From: Castanea sativa
Taxonomy: Eukaryota; Streptophyta; Magnoliopsida; Fagales; Fagaceae
DNA length: 64,000 nt
Assembly: GCF_040712315.1 (NCBI RefSeq)
Contig: NC_134021.1
Span: forward strand, 31,097,501-31,161,500
Reading direction: 5' to 3'
Shown: in pieces, positions 34,930 to 47,511 of the stretch
Layout of the letters: every line of letters begins with the position of its first letter
Numbering within the stretch: the stretch's first letter is position 1
Notes under the pieces: generated by a model
What the model saw: only the letters and a program-made list of their open reading frames with translations
Database searches by the model: none
What the model was told of the DNA's origin: nothing
Position numbers and translations under genes: made by a program

Positions 34930-35470
34930 TAAATGTTAAAAACTTATGGAGATCAACACAAGTATCATTTGTCCTTGTGTCGTCGTCCAGAGTTGAACTT
35001 TACCTACATCAACTCGTCCAAGAACAAGAACATACAAGGATGCTCGTCCATTGATAACCAAGTTATACAATGAGGATTCTCCATAGACAAGTTTATCTAC
35101 AGACGACAAGTACATGGACGACCAAAATATACTTGATGAGTTTTGTGGGAAATCCTCCATTGCATTCACATAAGCAAAATACGACACGTTGCTTGATATG
35201 TGGAAGGAATTTCACATACTACGCTCCATATAACCCATTTTCTTTATCAACCACCAACATCACCCACGATGGTGGTGGATCCAAACAAGTAGACCCATGT
35301 CTAACTCTCTATAAAAGGGGTAAATTCTATTCATCCAAGTTAAGTTCTAACTATTCATTATTTTCTATCCTTGTGTCCTAGAGAGAAAACTGACTTAACC
35401 GTCGGAGGGTCCTTGCTCGGGTCACACCAGTCACCTTTGACAGTTCTTTCTTTCTTTTCAGGATTCACAG
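34930..35470 (+). repeat. LTR-like remnant with TATA box
   Basis: The segment has several CGTCCA/GACGAC phrases, a strong TATAAAAGGGG box at 35310-35320, then a leader-like stretch containing CCGTCGGAGGGTCCTTG, a phrase typical of the R-U5 part of gypsy LTRs. The ends and a partner LTR were not found, so it is likely a solo or truncated LTR. Confidence 0.4.
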
Positions 35471-36143
35471 CCATTACTGTAGCCCAAAGTCAGCCTACTA
35501 ATTTTCATGCATCATCAAAAACAATTACAGGAAAATTAGAAAGGAAAAGATAATGACGTGAACATTGTTGTGGCTCAATTAGAGCGTAACAATAATAAAT
35601 ATTACACTTCAGCTTTTAGATATGTATTGATATAGACTAGTATATAACATGTGCTTACATACGGAAATGATGAATTGTAGTGGTGCTATATATTAATGTT
35701 AGTTTGAGTTACTAAACATATATGACATAATTCAACTAGGACATTTGGAGAAATAAAATAGTTTTACTTGCAATTTTCATGATATAGGTTACTCCAAGTT
35801 TCTCATTACATTACTATTACGTATATAATTTTGAAAATTACTGTTGGATACTACATATACAATATAAATTCACAATTATTGTCTATGATATTCTACTAAA
35901 TACAACACAAAATAAAATAATAAATTGGTCAAATAGTATCTCCTAAATTGAATGTTGATAGGTGCTTGGGATCGTTCAGCTCAATTATAATTTGTTAAGT
36001 TCAATATCTTCACATATAGAATATATGAATAAATATAGTATAAAAAATATGCTCATTAGTTCAGAGAAAAATAACAACAAAAATATAAATAATTTAATTT
36101 GTATGAAAAACTAACAAAAGCAAAATCTAATTTTGATTTTAAT

Positions 36144-36204
<61 letters not shown>

Positions 36205-36401
36205 ACCTAGTTAGTAATAGACTGTATGTAATCATAGTATATGTATATATAACTTAGTTAGTAATGGATCGTATATAATCATAGTATATTACATAAATGA
36301 CTTATATATATAAATTGTTTCTAGTTATACAAAAAGAAATAGCTCATAAATATAAAATTATTCAAAATCTCTTTTCCTTTAATTTTATATATAAAGGTCG
36401 T
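35471..36401. other. Intergenic DNA
   Basis: Non-coding. A compound (TC)n(TA)n microsatellite lies at 36149-36204. Confidence 0.5.
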
Positions 36402-38420
36402 TGATGCCCATTTTTTGACAAAAGGGCCCAATGGTAGAAGAAGCCCAACAATATGAAAAAGGTGGAGAAAGAAAACAGTAAAATAAAGGCTATTGGGCTA
36501 GAATGGCAGAAATAATGGTCCACAAGCCCACAAAATAATAAGTGGCCTCAAAGAAAGCAAATGGGCCGAGGAAGTCCTAAAGAATGAAGTAGTAAACCCA
36601 TGGGAATCATAAGCAATGGAAAGAAAGCAAAAAAGGGCTGGAGGAGCCCAAAGAAAGGAATTAGTAAATGGGATTGGTTCAAAGACCAATAAACCTAAAG
36701 GCAAAGGATGTGGTAATTGGATCAGGGAAGCTTAAACTATTTAGCAAAAGCCCATAGGAATGAAGAGGTAAGAAAGAATGAAATTGGCCAAGGATGCCCA
36801 AAGAATGAAACGGGCCAAGGATGCCCAAAGAATAAAATGGGGCAAGGAAACCTGAGGTGTTGAACGGACTAGCCCAACAGGAATGCTAGGCAGTAAAGAC
36901 TAAAAGAAAGAATAATATGAGAAATTGGCATGGTAGGCACTTCAGCCCACAAGCCCAGAAGTAATAACAAGACGAAAAAATGGGTGAATGATATTATAGT
37001 AGGAACAATACAGTGGTGTGGTAGGAACACCAGCCAACCCACGGACAAAGGATAAAAAGGGGGCATGGGCCGAACTAAGAAAAGAAAGCCCACACCCAAG
37101 CAATGCCCAATCCAAATGGGATGCAGAGAATGAAGACCCAAAAACTTATTCATGCCACAAAAGTTAAACAAACACCAGAGTGTGCAACAGAATCAGACAA
37201 ACTTGGAGGGAATAGCAAACGCGTGAGAGCCAGAAAAGTAATGGACTCATATGGAAGTGGAGCATGTACACAAGGCTCAGCCACCATCTACTTGTACCCA
37301 GCCAATACAGGAGAGGTGGATCATGGGTTAGAGGTAAGAGAGGGTGTGGCCTAGTAATGGGGAGAAGGGGGAGCCTATTTTGGGGTTCCCACTCAAGCTC
37401 TTTTGAAGTCCTGCTGGGATGACATCTCATTCAAAAGAGGTAAAAATGAGCTGGAATCACTAGGTACATGCTATAGAGGTTGTTAAGGGAGAAGTTTAGC
37501 CCTTATTCAGATAAGAGTATCAATGGGAAGTAAAAAAACAAAACAAAACAAAACCACTTTTGTCTGGGAATGAGGCGTGGCATAACTAACACAGTGTAGT
37601 GGTGGTGGTTGAGCAGCCGACAGACCAGTGAGCAATCTTGGAAGGATGCCCACAATAGGCCAAAAGCGGTTAAGGGGTAAAAAAGACAAATCCTGTCATG
37701 GTAGGCAATATAAAAGGTCATAGAGGTGCATAGTAAAGGAAGGAGGAAAAAGAGAGAAGGAAAAGAAAAAAAACAAAGAAAATGAGTAAGAGAAAGAAAG
37801 AACACAAAAAACCAAGAGTAATGAAGAAAGATATGAGTGATAAGAGTAAAAGTATGCATCAAAAGGCTACCCACTTCTCTTCTTCTCAATAGCCCACTCT
37901 TTAATTAGTCAAGAATTTGAGATTAAGTCATCTAGGTTCATTTTTCAAAGTGAGCAACTTTTTACAATAAGACCCCTCTATGAGGTTATCCATATTGGAG
38001 ATTGGTTTCCTTTTTGGACTTGAATCTGCTAAAAAGCCAAGCTCATTCCTTTAGCAGATTAATCTTCTTTCTTTTGTCATGGTTGATTAGTGACTAACCT
38101 GACATCTTGCCATTAATTTATTTCTGGCATAATCACGTTGTGATTTTTTTTTTTTTTGTCAAACTATTCATATATTATTGTTGGCAGCATAAAATATTTT
38201 AGTTAAAGTGACTTAGACATCCAGCTGTATTGTGTTTTCTTGTTATAACACTTGTAACAGCTTTTCTAGCTATGAGTACATGAATACGCTCGAGATTCCT
38301 TCCAAGACGCATCCACACAAGAAGGGCCCAACTTCCCTAGAAGTTGGCTTAAGGTGTGTCTCAGTTAGGCCAGTCTCGACTCTACTGCCCCATAATCACA
38401 AGGCCATGGTACAATAGGAG
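36402..38420 (+). repeat. Probable gypsy-type LTR or LTR fragment, about 2 kb
   Basis: It starts TGATGCCCATTTT, has a GGCCCA- and AAAGAA-rich first half with a short tandem unit (GGCCAAGGATGCCCAAAGAAT, twice near 36787 and 36815), a TATAAAAGG box at 37709, and a leader with AAGGGCCCAACTTCC near 38320. This order (U3, TATA, R-U5) is that of a long LTR. The 3' boundary is not defined and no internal domains adjoin it. Open frames on its minus strand are compositional. Confidence 0.4.
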
Positions 38421-39601
38421 TAATCCAGCTCAAGATGCTAAAAAGTCCCACCACAAAGGTTTCTTGAAAAAAAAATTATAGATAGCGTTAAATATATGAG
38501 TAGGTTTTTTATGGTGTAATTATATTGGACTTCTCATTTTCTTCCTTAAATTAACTTATTTGACACAAAAATTAAAAAACTTAGATTAGATGAGACATGT
38601 GGTGTAAAATTAAACTCCAATTAAAATTTAACTTTCACACTGAATTAATTCATTTGATACAAAAATTTAAAAACTTAGATTAAATAGAACACATAGTGCA
38701 AAATTAAACTCTAATTGAATTTCAATTTGAAATCTAATTAGATTTTACTCAGTTATATATATATAGTGTACTTAAAAACTTGAATCTTCCACAAACTAGA
38801 CAAAGGTGGTCAATGGACGGATTTGTTGAAATTTTTACAATCCCTTAGCTACATCGTTGTCGATGTTGCCTAGCTATATCTTCAATTATTTATTGTAACT
38901 TGCTACTTTTTTTTTTTCCTCACCCTTTAAAGTCCGCCAGAAAAAAATATTTTTTAAAAATAAAATAAAATAATGTACCTATAACTAGTAACAGCTCCAC
39001 AAATATTTAATGTTTCTCAACACATTTACAGATGATAATAGTAGTATTCAATCAACAGGAAACGATCTTTCACGAAAACGACAACACTATGAAATCCCAT
39101 TACAAGATGGGTTCAATCTTACAATTGTAGTAGTTATAATTTGTTATTCATTTCATGCCATCAACAGAAGAAAGTTGCATTGGACACGGATTAAATCAAA
39201 ATCCCGTTACTAAGATGGGTTCAATCATTACAGCTGTTACAATTTGTTATTCATTTCATGCTATTAACAGAAGGAAGTTATACATTGGGCACGGATTAAA
39301 CCAAAATGTGGTAACAAGAAGCATTAGAACAAAACATCCGTCATGTGGTTAAAACAATTTTAGCAAACTTTGAGGAAACAAATGTTCACCCTTGTTGCTA
39401 AATGGTGCAACAAACTAAACCGCAATTCCTAAATCTATACCTCCTAATTTCTACCAATCCAACATGTTTGCTTGAAGGAAGCACCACCAATTAGAAAATC
39501 TTCTACTCTAGTCACCTATTACTACTGCTACCCACTAGCACCGGAGACGTCCTAGCCAACAGCAAAGAGGTGCAAACTTGACTGGTTTTTTGTCCCGTTC
39601 A
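38421..39601. other. Downstream region of the NEMP gene
   Basis: Non-coding. It includes a tandem duplication of about 102 bp (copies from 39137 and 39239, sharing TTTGTTATTCATTTCATGC and GGGCACGGATTAAA-type ends). The part next to 39601 probably serves as the NEMP 3' UTR; no clear poly(A) signal can be chosen. Confidence 0.5.
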
Positions 39602-42600
39602 CTACCAGTTAAAAAACCTAGACTGCCTGCTACTCCCTACAACATTTTCATTTGTAGAATCTGATCCACTTCCCATGGTTTCATCTGAACTCTCACCCGG
39701 AAGTAGTTGTATTCGATCAGCATTCTCAATCATCCAATCTGCAAATTCAGGGGATGATGCCCATTCGGCCATAGCTTGCCGAGTTGATTCGCGTGTGAAA
39801 TCATCCCACTCTTTCTTAGTAAACTTCTTTCGGTTCTGCATCGAGTGAAAAGTGGAATAGTATTCTTGCTGATTCTTTGCTACAGAAGATGGCGATGCAA
39901 CACCTGTAAGATATAAACATAAGCGATTATAAAGAACAAAAGCATATTTAACCTCAAAATTTTTGCAAAATAAGGTAAGATGGACATTGCACACAGATAT
40001 GCAACTGTTTCTACAAAGAACTAGATTCTGTCAAAGAGAATATATATATATATATAGTATTTCTCACGCTAGTATATTTAAAAATCTCATATCCGAGATA
40101 GAGTAATACCTCTAATGGGAGAGTTAGACCAAGCAGATGGCTTCTTTGGGCTATTCCACATCTTCCCTTGAGGGCTTGACCTGCTAAGGAATTCAGCACG
40201 ATTGTGCTTTCCTGTTGTCTGCCTCCCCAGCTTCAACCAAGGACTCCCATTCCCAGAATATGACTGATGCCTACGTGAAAACATTCACTGCATATTAAGC
40301 AGAGATCTTCAAGAATAAATAACAAAACTTTTAAAGATAGATAAACAAGCCTTCACTAGTACCTATGTCTTAATTCTAATTCCATCGTAAAGGAACCCAC
40401 TTTTCTACCATTCTCAATGATCTCCTACTATATATATGATGTTGTGCCTTCCAATGCTATAAAAATATATATGACTATAAGTTTATTTGGAGAGACTCTG
40501 ACGTGGTGTTCATGACCACTCATTGATCTAATCAAAACAATTATTGGACCATCCAAATGTAGGGGGTATAATGGGTTAGGTGGGAATGCTTACTCAACCA
40601 AACCCCAATAGGATGGTTTGAAATTGTTTAAATGGATTTGGAATGGATTTAGGCTAAAGTTTTAAAACCCAATAGGATTTTGCAATGGATTTGGGATTGG
40701 GCCTCTATACTCAAAACTGACCCAATTGTATGAATTAATAAATATCCCTGATGCAGTGGTATCATTAAAATTTATATTAAAAAAGAGTCTATAACCCTTA
40801 TCCACTATTTTTTCTCTCTATTTCTATCTTATCCCCTAATAGCACCAAAATTCAAGTGATACTAATAAAATAACGTAAACATTTTTTGTGTTTTATAAGA
40901 CTTAGGCAGTTTTAACTTTTAATATTATAAATTATAATGGTATTTTAACAGGTGGATTTGGATGGGTTTGGGTATTTTAGACATAGGCAGGATAAGTTTG
41001 GGAAAGAATTATGAAATTCAAAAGGTTTGGGAAAGGTTTGTTACAAGTGCACATCTTTTGTTTAGATCTCACAAGCTTTATCCATTAAAATTAAGGGGTT
41101 AAAGAGGAAGACAATAAACCATTTCTAGTAAGATGCATTCACTACATAAATGCGAAACAAAGTATGAAGTGAAACTTGTATGGAACTTACATTAAACCAG
41201 GCCACTTCATAGAAAAGATAACATTGCAGATAGCCCAACAAGAAGCCAAGGCTGCCAGTGCTAAAGGAGTATCAAGAGAGCTCTGAAAGATAATACGAAA
41301 GCAGAAAATTAATGAAAAAAAAAATCAACAGTTCTAAAAGAGACCAATCACATCAGAACATTGGCATCTAAACAAATAAAAGTTTAATCTCAACATAAAA
41401 GCACTATAAGAATCAATAACAATCCCATCACTAGTGATCCTAAAATATAATCAAGCAAATAAAGTAGATAAAAAAAGCCAAAAAGGCACAAGTGCATGAT
41501 AAGTATCTGTGTGTGTTTTGGAGTGGAAGTGTAACCATGCTTATTCCTGATGATGTTAAGAAACTTTCTGTAGGAAAAAAGTTTATATCATGTGGGAACA
41601 GGTACAAGTGTTAGGTGTAACTGGTATCATAAAGGTTCAAATTCATCTTTTTCTTTTAAAATTTTTTTATCATAAAGAGTCAAATTCATCTAAACCCAAA
41701 ATCAGATACAACCACAATACATGGCCTAACTATCAGAAGGGTCCAATCATTCAACGACCTAAGGCAAAAATGAACAATTACATGGCATTTCTCATACAGA
41801 AATTTCATTAATATTGAATACAAATGCATCATATTTCCACTCATGATTGCTGATTATCTAAAAGTAGAGGTGTTTGTGAATAAAGATTGAAGGTCATGCA
41901 TGTTCAGGACAGGTACTTGTTATATTTGGAAGACAATGTGTAACATAGGGCAGAGTTTTATCAGAAGGGTCCAAGTATTCTTCAACCTAAGGAAAAATTG
42001 AAAAAGTTCCACAGCATGTCTTAAAAAAAAACTAAACACACACGCATCATATATATAAGTATATACATGAAAGAGTTCATAGTGAAGGTAAAATTTACTT
42101 TCCACACATTCTTGTTGATTATCTGAGATTCTGAATATAGTTGCGTATACAGATGAAAAGTTATGCATGTCCACCATAGGCGCTGGGCATAATACAAAGA
42201 ATAGATGTAACATAGGACACAGTTTTATACGGCAACAAGTGGAAACAAGCACCTTCTTTCTCAAAGTCAAGTTTCATGCTGATTTATTGTCTGTCTTTCC
42301 ATGGTGTTTCATGGATCAGAGAAGCAAAAAATTAATGAAATCTTTCTAAGTTCAGTTCAAGTATCTAGCTAACATGAGATTGTAGTACCTGTAAAATAGA
42401 GGTTGTTCCAATGATGCGCATTGCCCATTTAACAAATTGCGCGATCCCAACATCCACACCTCCGTCTTCTGAGATAACAAATTTCCTCACAATCCAGTAT
42501 CCTAAAGCAGCTCCAGCAAGGACAATTCCAACTAGCACAAATACAGAGACCTGACAGAAGAAACAAGGACCAAATGTTTATGAATTACTTGACAGCTGGA

Positions 42601-45600
42601 ACATCCCTAAAATGGCAACAAGATGTGATAGATATATACCAACAGGCATCATAGAAAAAAGAATCAGAAGCAAATTATTAGTAACTAGTTGCTTCCCTTT
42701 TTATTTAATGTAGAAGTAATTAAGGGAAATGGCTTTACATTGAAACAGTACCAAAGTATGTGATTATGTCTCTACTCTTACATACAATGACAAAGTCAAA
42801 CATATTTTAGGAAAGTGCAAATGGACATGCAGAAACAAAAACAAACAAATAGAGAAAGGCTAATAACATAAGCTAAATGATTCCGTAAGGTAAAAGAAAG
42901 TAAGCTCAGGAATTTTTTTTGGGTAAGAAAGTCAGGACATTTATTAAAACCTTAAATTTCTTTTAGCATTTTTACAATTGTACATTATTCAATTTCTCCA
43001 AGATCCACAATGAGTAAAGAACAAAGAGGAAAAAGTTTCAAACCCAAAAGTAGCTACTTAATGAAATGACTACTCATTAAGATCTCAAATTAATATTCTT
43101 TTAAATTATTAAATTCCATTTAATCAATAACCAAGGTTGAGAAAATAGGGGTGTTTGACAAACCATAGAATTGGGTTAACCATGAATATTAAAACAATAA
43201 TCAAAACATGGTGCAGACTGAAGACACCAAATTGGACCTATTAATGCTGATTACATTTATTGGGTATGATTAATTGTGATTGATGCCGATTGACACAGAT
43301 TGACACTATTAGATAGATTTGATTGCAATTTGATGTTCGTTTACATATATGATGTCAAATCATTATGTGTGTGTGTGTGTGTTTTTTTTTTTTTTTTCAT
43401 GTTGGATATAATATAGAAAGCCTATTCAAAGGCCCTTGAACTCACTATTGTAAACCGTTGGTCATGGATTAAAGAAATTTGGGTTGCAAGTGCTTGATTC
43501 TGATTCCAAGTAAGCTCAAATGTTGATTCCTAGGTTCTAGGGGTGACAATTCATGTTCACGTGTCAATGTCAAGTCATGTTGATGTGTCGAGTTCGTGTC
43601 GTGTCAACTCACGAGTATTCGATTATGTAGGTTGACACTAACCCGACACATTTATTAAACGGGTTAGGATTCTTTAACCCTAGCATGGCCTATTTATTAA
43701 ATAAGTCAGTTATGTTGACCCGTTTATCAGCTTTGATAATTTTATCAAAGCGAAACAAAATACAAATTTTAGCATTTACCCGATTGATCTGAACTATGAA
43801 AAACAAAACAAATAGATTTTTAATATAAAATTTAGAACTAATGAGTAACTGCAACACAAATAATCATTCAAAACTAAAGCATATCTCAATATTACAAATA
43901 ATCAATCACAATATGTCAAACAAAATAAACAACAATTAATAAATTTATATACCTAAAGTTTGAAGGGTATATTGGTAAAATAACATTTAGTTAAACGGGT
44001 AGTCAAGTTAACCCAAATATAACATGAACCGTTAAGCCTCAACCCATAGTCTGTTCACTTCGTGTTGTGTTGTCATGTTCATAGGTCGTGTCGGATTTTG
44101 CCACCCCTACTGGGTTCCTATCTATCTTATCTCATGATTGGTGTTTATTCCAAGCAAATCTAGGTGTTCATTACTAGGTTATTTTTCTGTTTTCATCACT
44201 TGGTGCTTATTTCAAGCAAACCCTAGGTGTTGTCATATTTCTTTATTTAATTCTTATTCTGTGTCCCAAAAATGTGTCCCAGACACAAGCCCCCCTCCCT
44301 GAGTACATTGTCCTGCACCAATTTTGGAATCAAAGAAAACTTCAATCTGTCACAGCAGTTATCTGAAACCAACAGCCAACACACCCACACCAAATCAATT
44401 TCTTCTTTACCCTAGAACCGTCAACCTCCAATTTTGGATCACAATCACAAACTGCATCAATTACAACAATCAAACTACCCATACTCACCATCATTGAGTT
44501 CCTCTTTACTGAAGAAGGGGAAAAAAAGAAAGAAAAAAACACCATTTGAAGAGAAAGGCCAGCGCAGAACCAATTACTTTCCCTTTGAAAAGTCAAGACC
44601 ACATTGTTGTGACAAGTTACGCCACCCGCAAAACAAGTAAATGATCACTCAAAACACCCCAAGAGTAAATATACAATACTCCAGGAGTACAATAATGTAA
44701 TATTCCCACCTCTCACACAATAATGGGTCCCACTAGTTAAATTCCTATTGAGACCTGCTATTAACGTGAGAGGGAGTATGATCTTATTGTACTCTCCGAA
44801 TATTGTATAATTTTTCCCATTAAATGGCCCAAAACACCCCATTTCTAACAATTTTCAATTTTTTTAGCAAATTTTACATGCATCCAAAAATCAAATCTAC
44901 CTCCTCCAATTTCATCAAACCCATATCCATCAATTCAATTTTTTTCTAAAAGTAAGAACAGATTTTATTTAAAAGGACTACCAAACTACCATAGTGTGTT
45001 TATATTACCTTTTTGTAGAAAATGGCAGTTGCTTAATTGCTGAAAATTGGCAAAAGTACAGTTGTACCTTAAAAAAAGTGAGGCTATAAAAAGTTGTTCT
45101 ACATAAGCAAATAAACTTAAAAAACTAATCCAAATTCATCTAATCAACTCCATCTTAAACCTCAACCCAAAGTTTGATACCCTCATTCTGACCCCACCAT
45201 AAACACCTCACCTACACCACACAAGCTTATCTCTTCCACAATCACTAAAACACCACAAGCCAACCTCCACCCACCATTCTCATCCAAGCTTCAATTGCCA
45301 CTTATAATTAAACAAGCACGGATACAGACAAGGGAATGGGTACAACTCAGCAACATGAGCAATTTTTGAAAAATTATAACATGAAACAGCCAGTACGATA
45401 CCAGTATCACACAGATACAACATGGGTACGGCACTCTAAATAAAGTGTCTGTGCTTCCTAGCTTATAATACCATAATACTCCTTAAACCAGCCTTTACCA
45501 TCTAAAACACATCAACCCACTCCACCAAATCAAGGTTAGAGATATAATTCTGCGTATGCCAACCACTAAAAACTACACCACCAAGATCCTGTGGAAAGGT

Positions 45601-47479
45601 TCTAGACATAATTTCTAAAATTCCTTTAGAATCTTTTTTATTTTTATTTTTAAAAGTTCAATCTTTCTTTAAGAATCATGCTTGAGATTGGTTTGCCATT
45701 AAAGTTAATATAAACGCAAGATTTGTTCTTGGATATTAATAAAATTTTGGATATTGACAAAAGACTAGAACATGGTGTTCCAAGTTAAAGAAATCATATA
45801 CAATATAATAAAGTTGGGCCTAGAAGCCATAGTTATCCCAAGTGGCTATCTTCATTTTGTTGATGATACAATTTTTTTTTGCGATGCTTCTAGGGAGCAA
45901 TTGCTTTCGATTAGGTTGGCTTTGACTTGTTTTCAAGCTTTTACCAGTTTGAAGGTGAAGGTGAATGTGGGGAAAAGTGAAATTGTTCCAATTGGGGAGG
46001 TGAGTAACATTCAAACTTTGGCTAACATTCTTCAATGCGGGGTGGGCAGTTTGCCTATGACTTATTTGGGAATGCCATTGGATACTTCGTATAAGATAGC
46101 CTCTAACCGGAACCCTATTCTAGAGAGGATGGAAAAGAAGCTTTCGGGCTGGAAGCATCTTTATTTGTCAAAGGGTGGCAGGCTCACTTTGTTAAAAGCA
46201 CCGTTTCAAACCTTCCGACTTATTATCTTTCCCTTTTTACTGTTCCTAAAGTCGAGGCTATTAGATTAGAACGTATTTAGAGGAATTTTTTGTGGAGTAC
46301 CTTAGAGGAGTGTTTAAAATACCCCTTGGTGGCTTGGGAAAAGGTCTACTTACCACGTGAGTTGGGTGGTTTGGGAATTCAGAAATTGGGGTCTTTTAAT
46401 TAGGTTTTATTAGAGAAATGACTTTGGAGGTATGGCCATGAAACTACTTATCTTTGGTGGAAGGTTATTGCCATGAAATGTGGGGAGGGAAAGGGGGGGT
46501 GGAGCACTAGAGTTTGTAGAAGGGCTCATGGGTGTGGCTTATGGCAAAACCTTAGTGAAGGGTGGGAGAGCTTTTCTAAGCACTTGTCTTTTGTGGGGGA
46601 ATGGTTCTCGTATTCTTATTTGGCATGATACGTGGATTGGGGATAATTCTCTTAAAACTCTTTATCCTCAATTATTTGTGTGTTTAGTCAATAAGAAAGC
46701 TTGTATCTTTGATGTGTTAAGTCCTCCAGTAAGTGGAAATGATAGTGGAACTTAAGATTTTATAGGGAATTCAATGACTGGAAGTTAGCAGCTTCTTTCT
46801 CCTTTCTTCGCTTCATCCAATCTCAGATTCCTAGGGGTGGTGGTTGTAACAGTCTTGTTGGCACCTCAATGGAAGTGGGGAAGTTTGACATTCAATCTTT
46901 TTATCGAAAGATTCGAGATGTTACTCATTCCATTTTCCCTATGAAGGGCATTTGGAAAGTAAAGGTTCCTAAAAGGGTGACATTTTTTATGTGAATAGTA
47001 GCTTATGGCCAGATTCTAACTTTAGATAGTCTTATGCTTCATGGTCACCCTTTGGAAAATCGTTGTTGTATGTGTTGTTGTAATGAAGAATATGTGGCTA
47101 ACTTGCTGATTTTCTGTCCAGTAGCTCATTCTATGTGGATGTATATGCTTCAGTTGTTTGGAATTGATTGGGTCATGCCAAGTTTAGTTGCAGACTTAAT
47201 TCTGATATTTGGAAGTTGGTTCCAGGCTGAGAAATCTCTGGCTCAATTGTTAGAACTGTTAGATTTGTGCCAACGAACTCTCTTTGATTGGTCTTGATGT
47301 TGGGGTCTCTCGGATTCTGTTCTTATGGAATTTTTTTTTTTTTTTGTCTTTTAGAATAGTTTAATGACTATTTGTTTCTTTTTTTTTATTGCCCTTTGTT
47401 CACTCTCGTGAATTCTGTGCATCTTTCCTTCTATTCCTTTTTAATAATATTTTCTTTCTTACCTATCAAAAAAGAATAT

Positions 47480-47511
<32 letters not shown>

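Noticed and set aside
36498..37889. Several reverse ORFs rich in Leu, Phe and Pro
   Set aside because: They follow from the purine-rich composition of the LTR-like segment and lack any domain.
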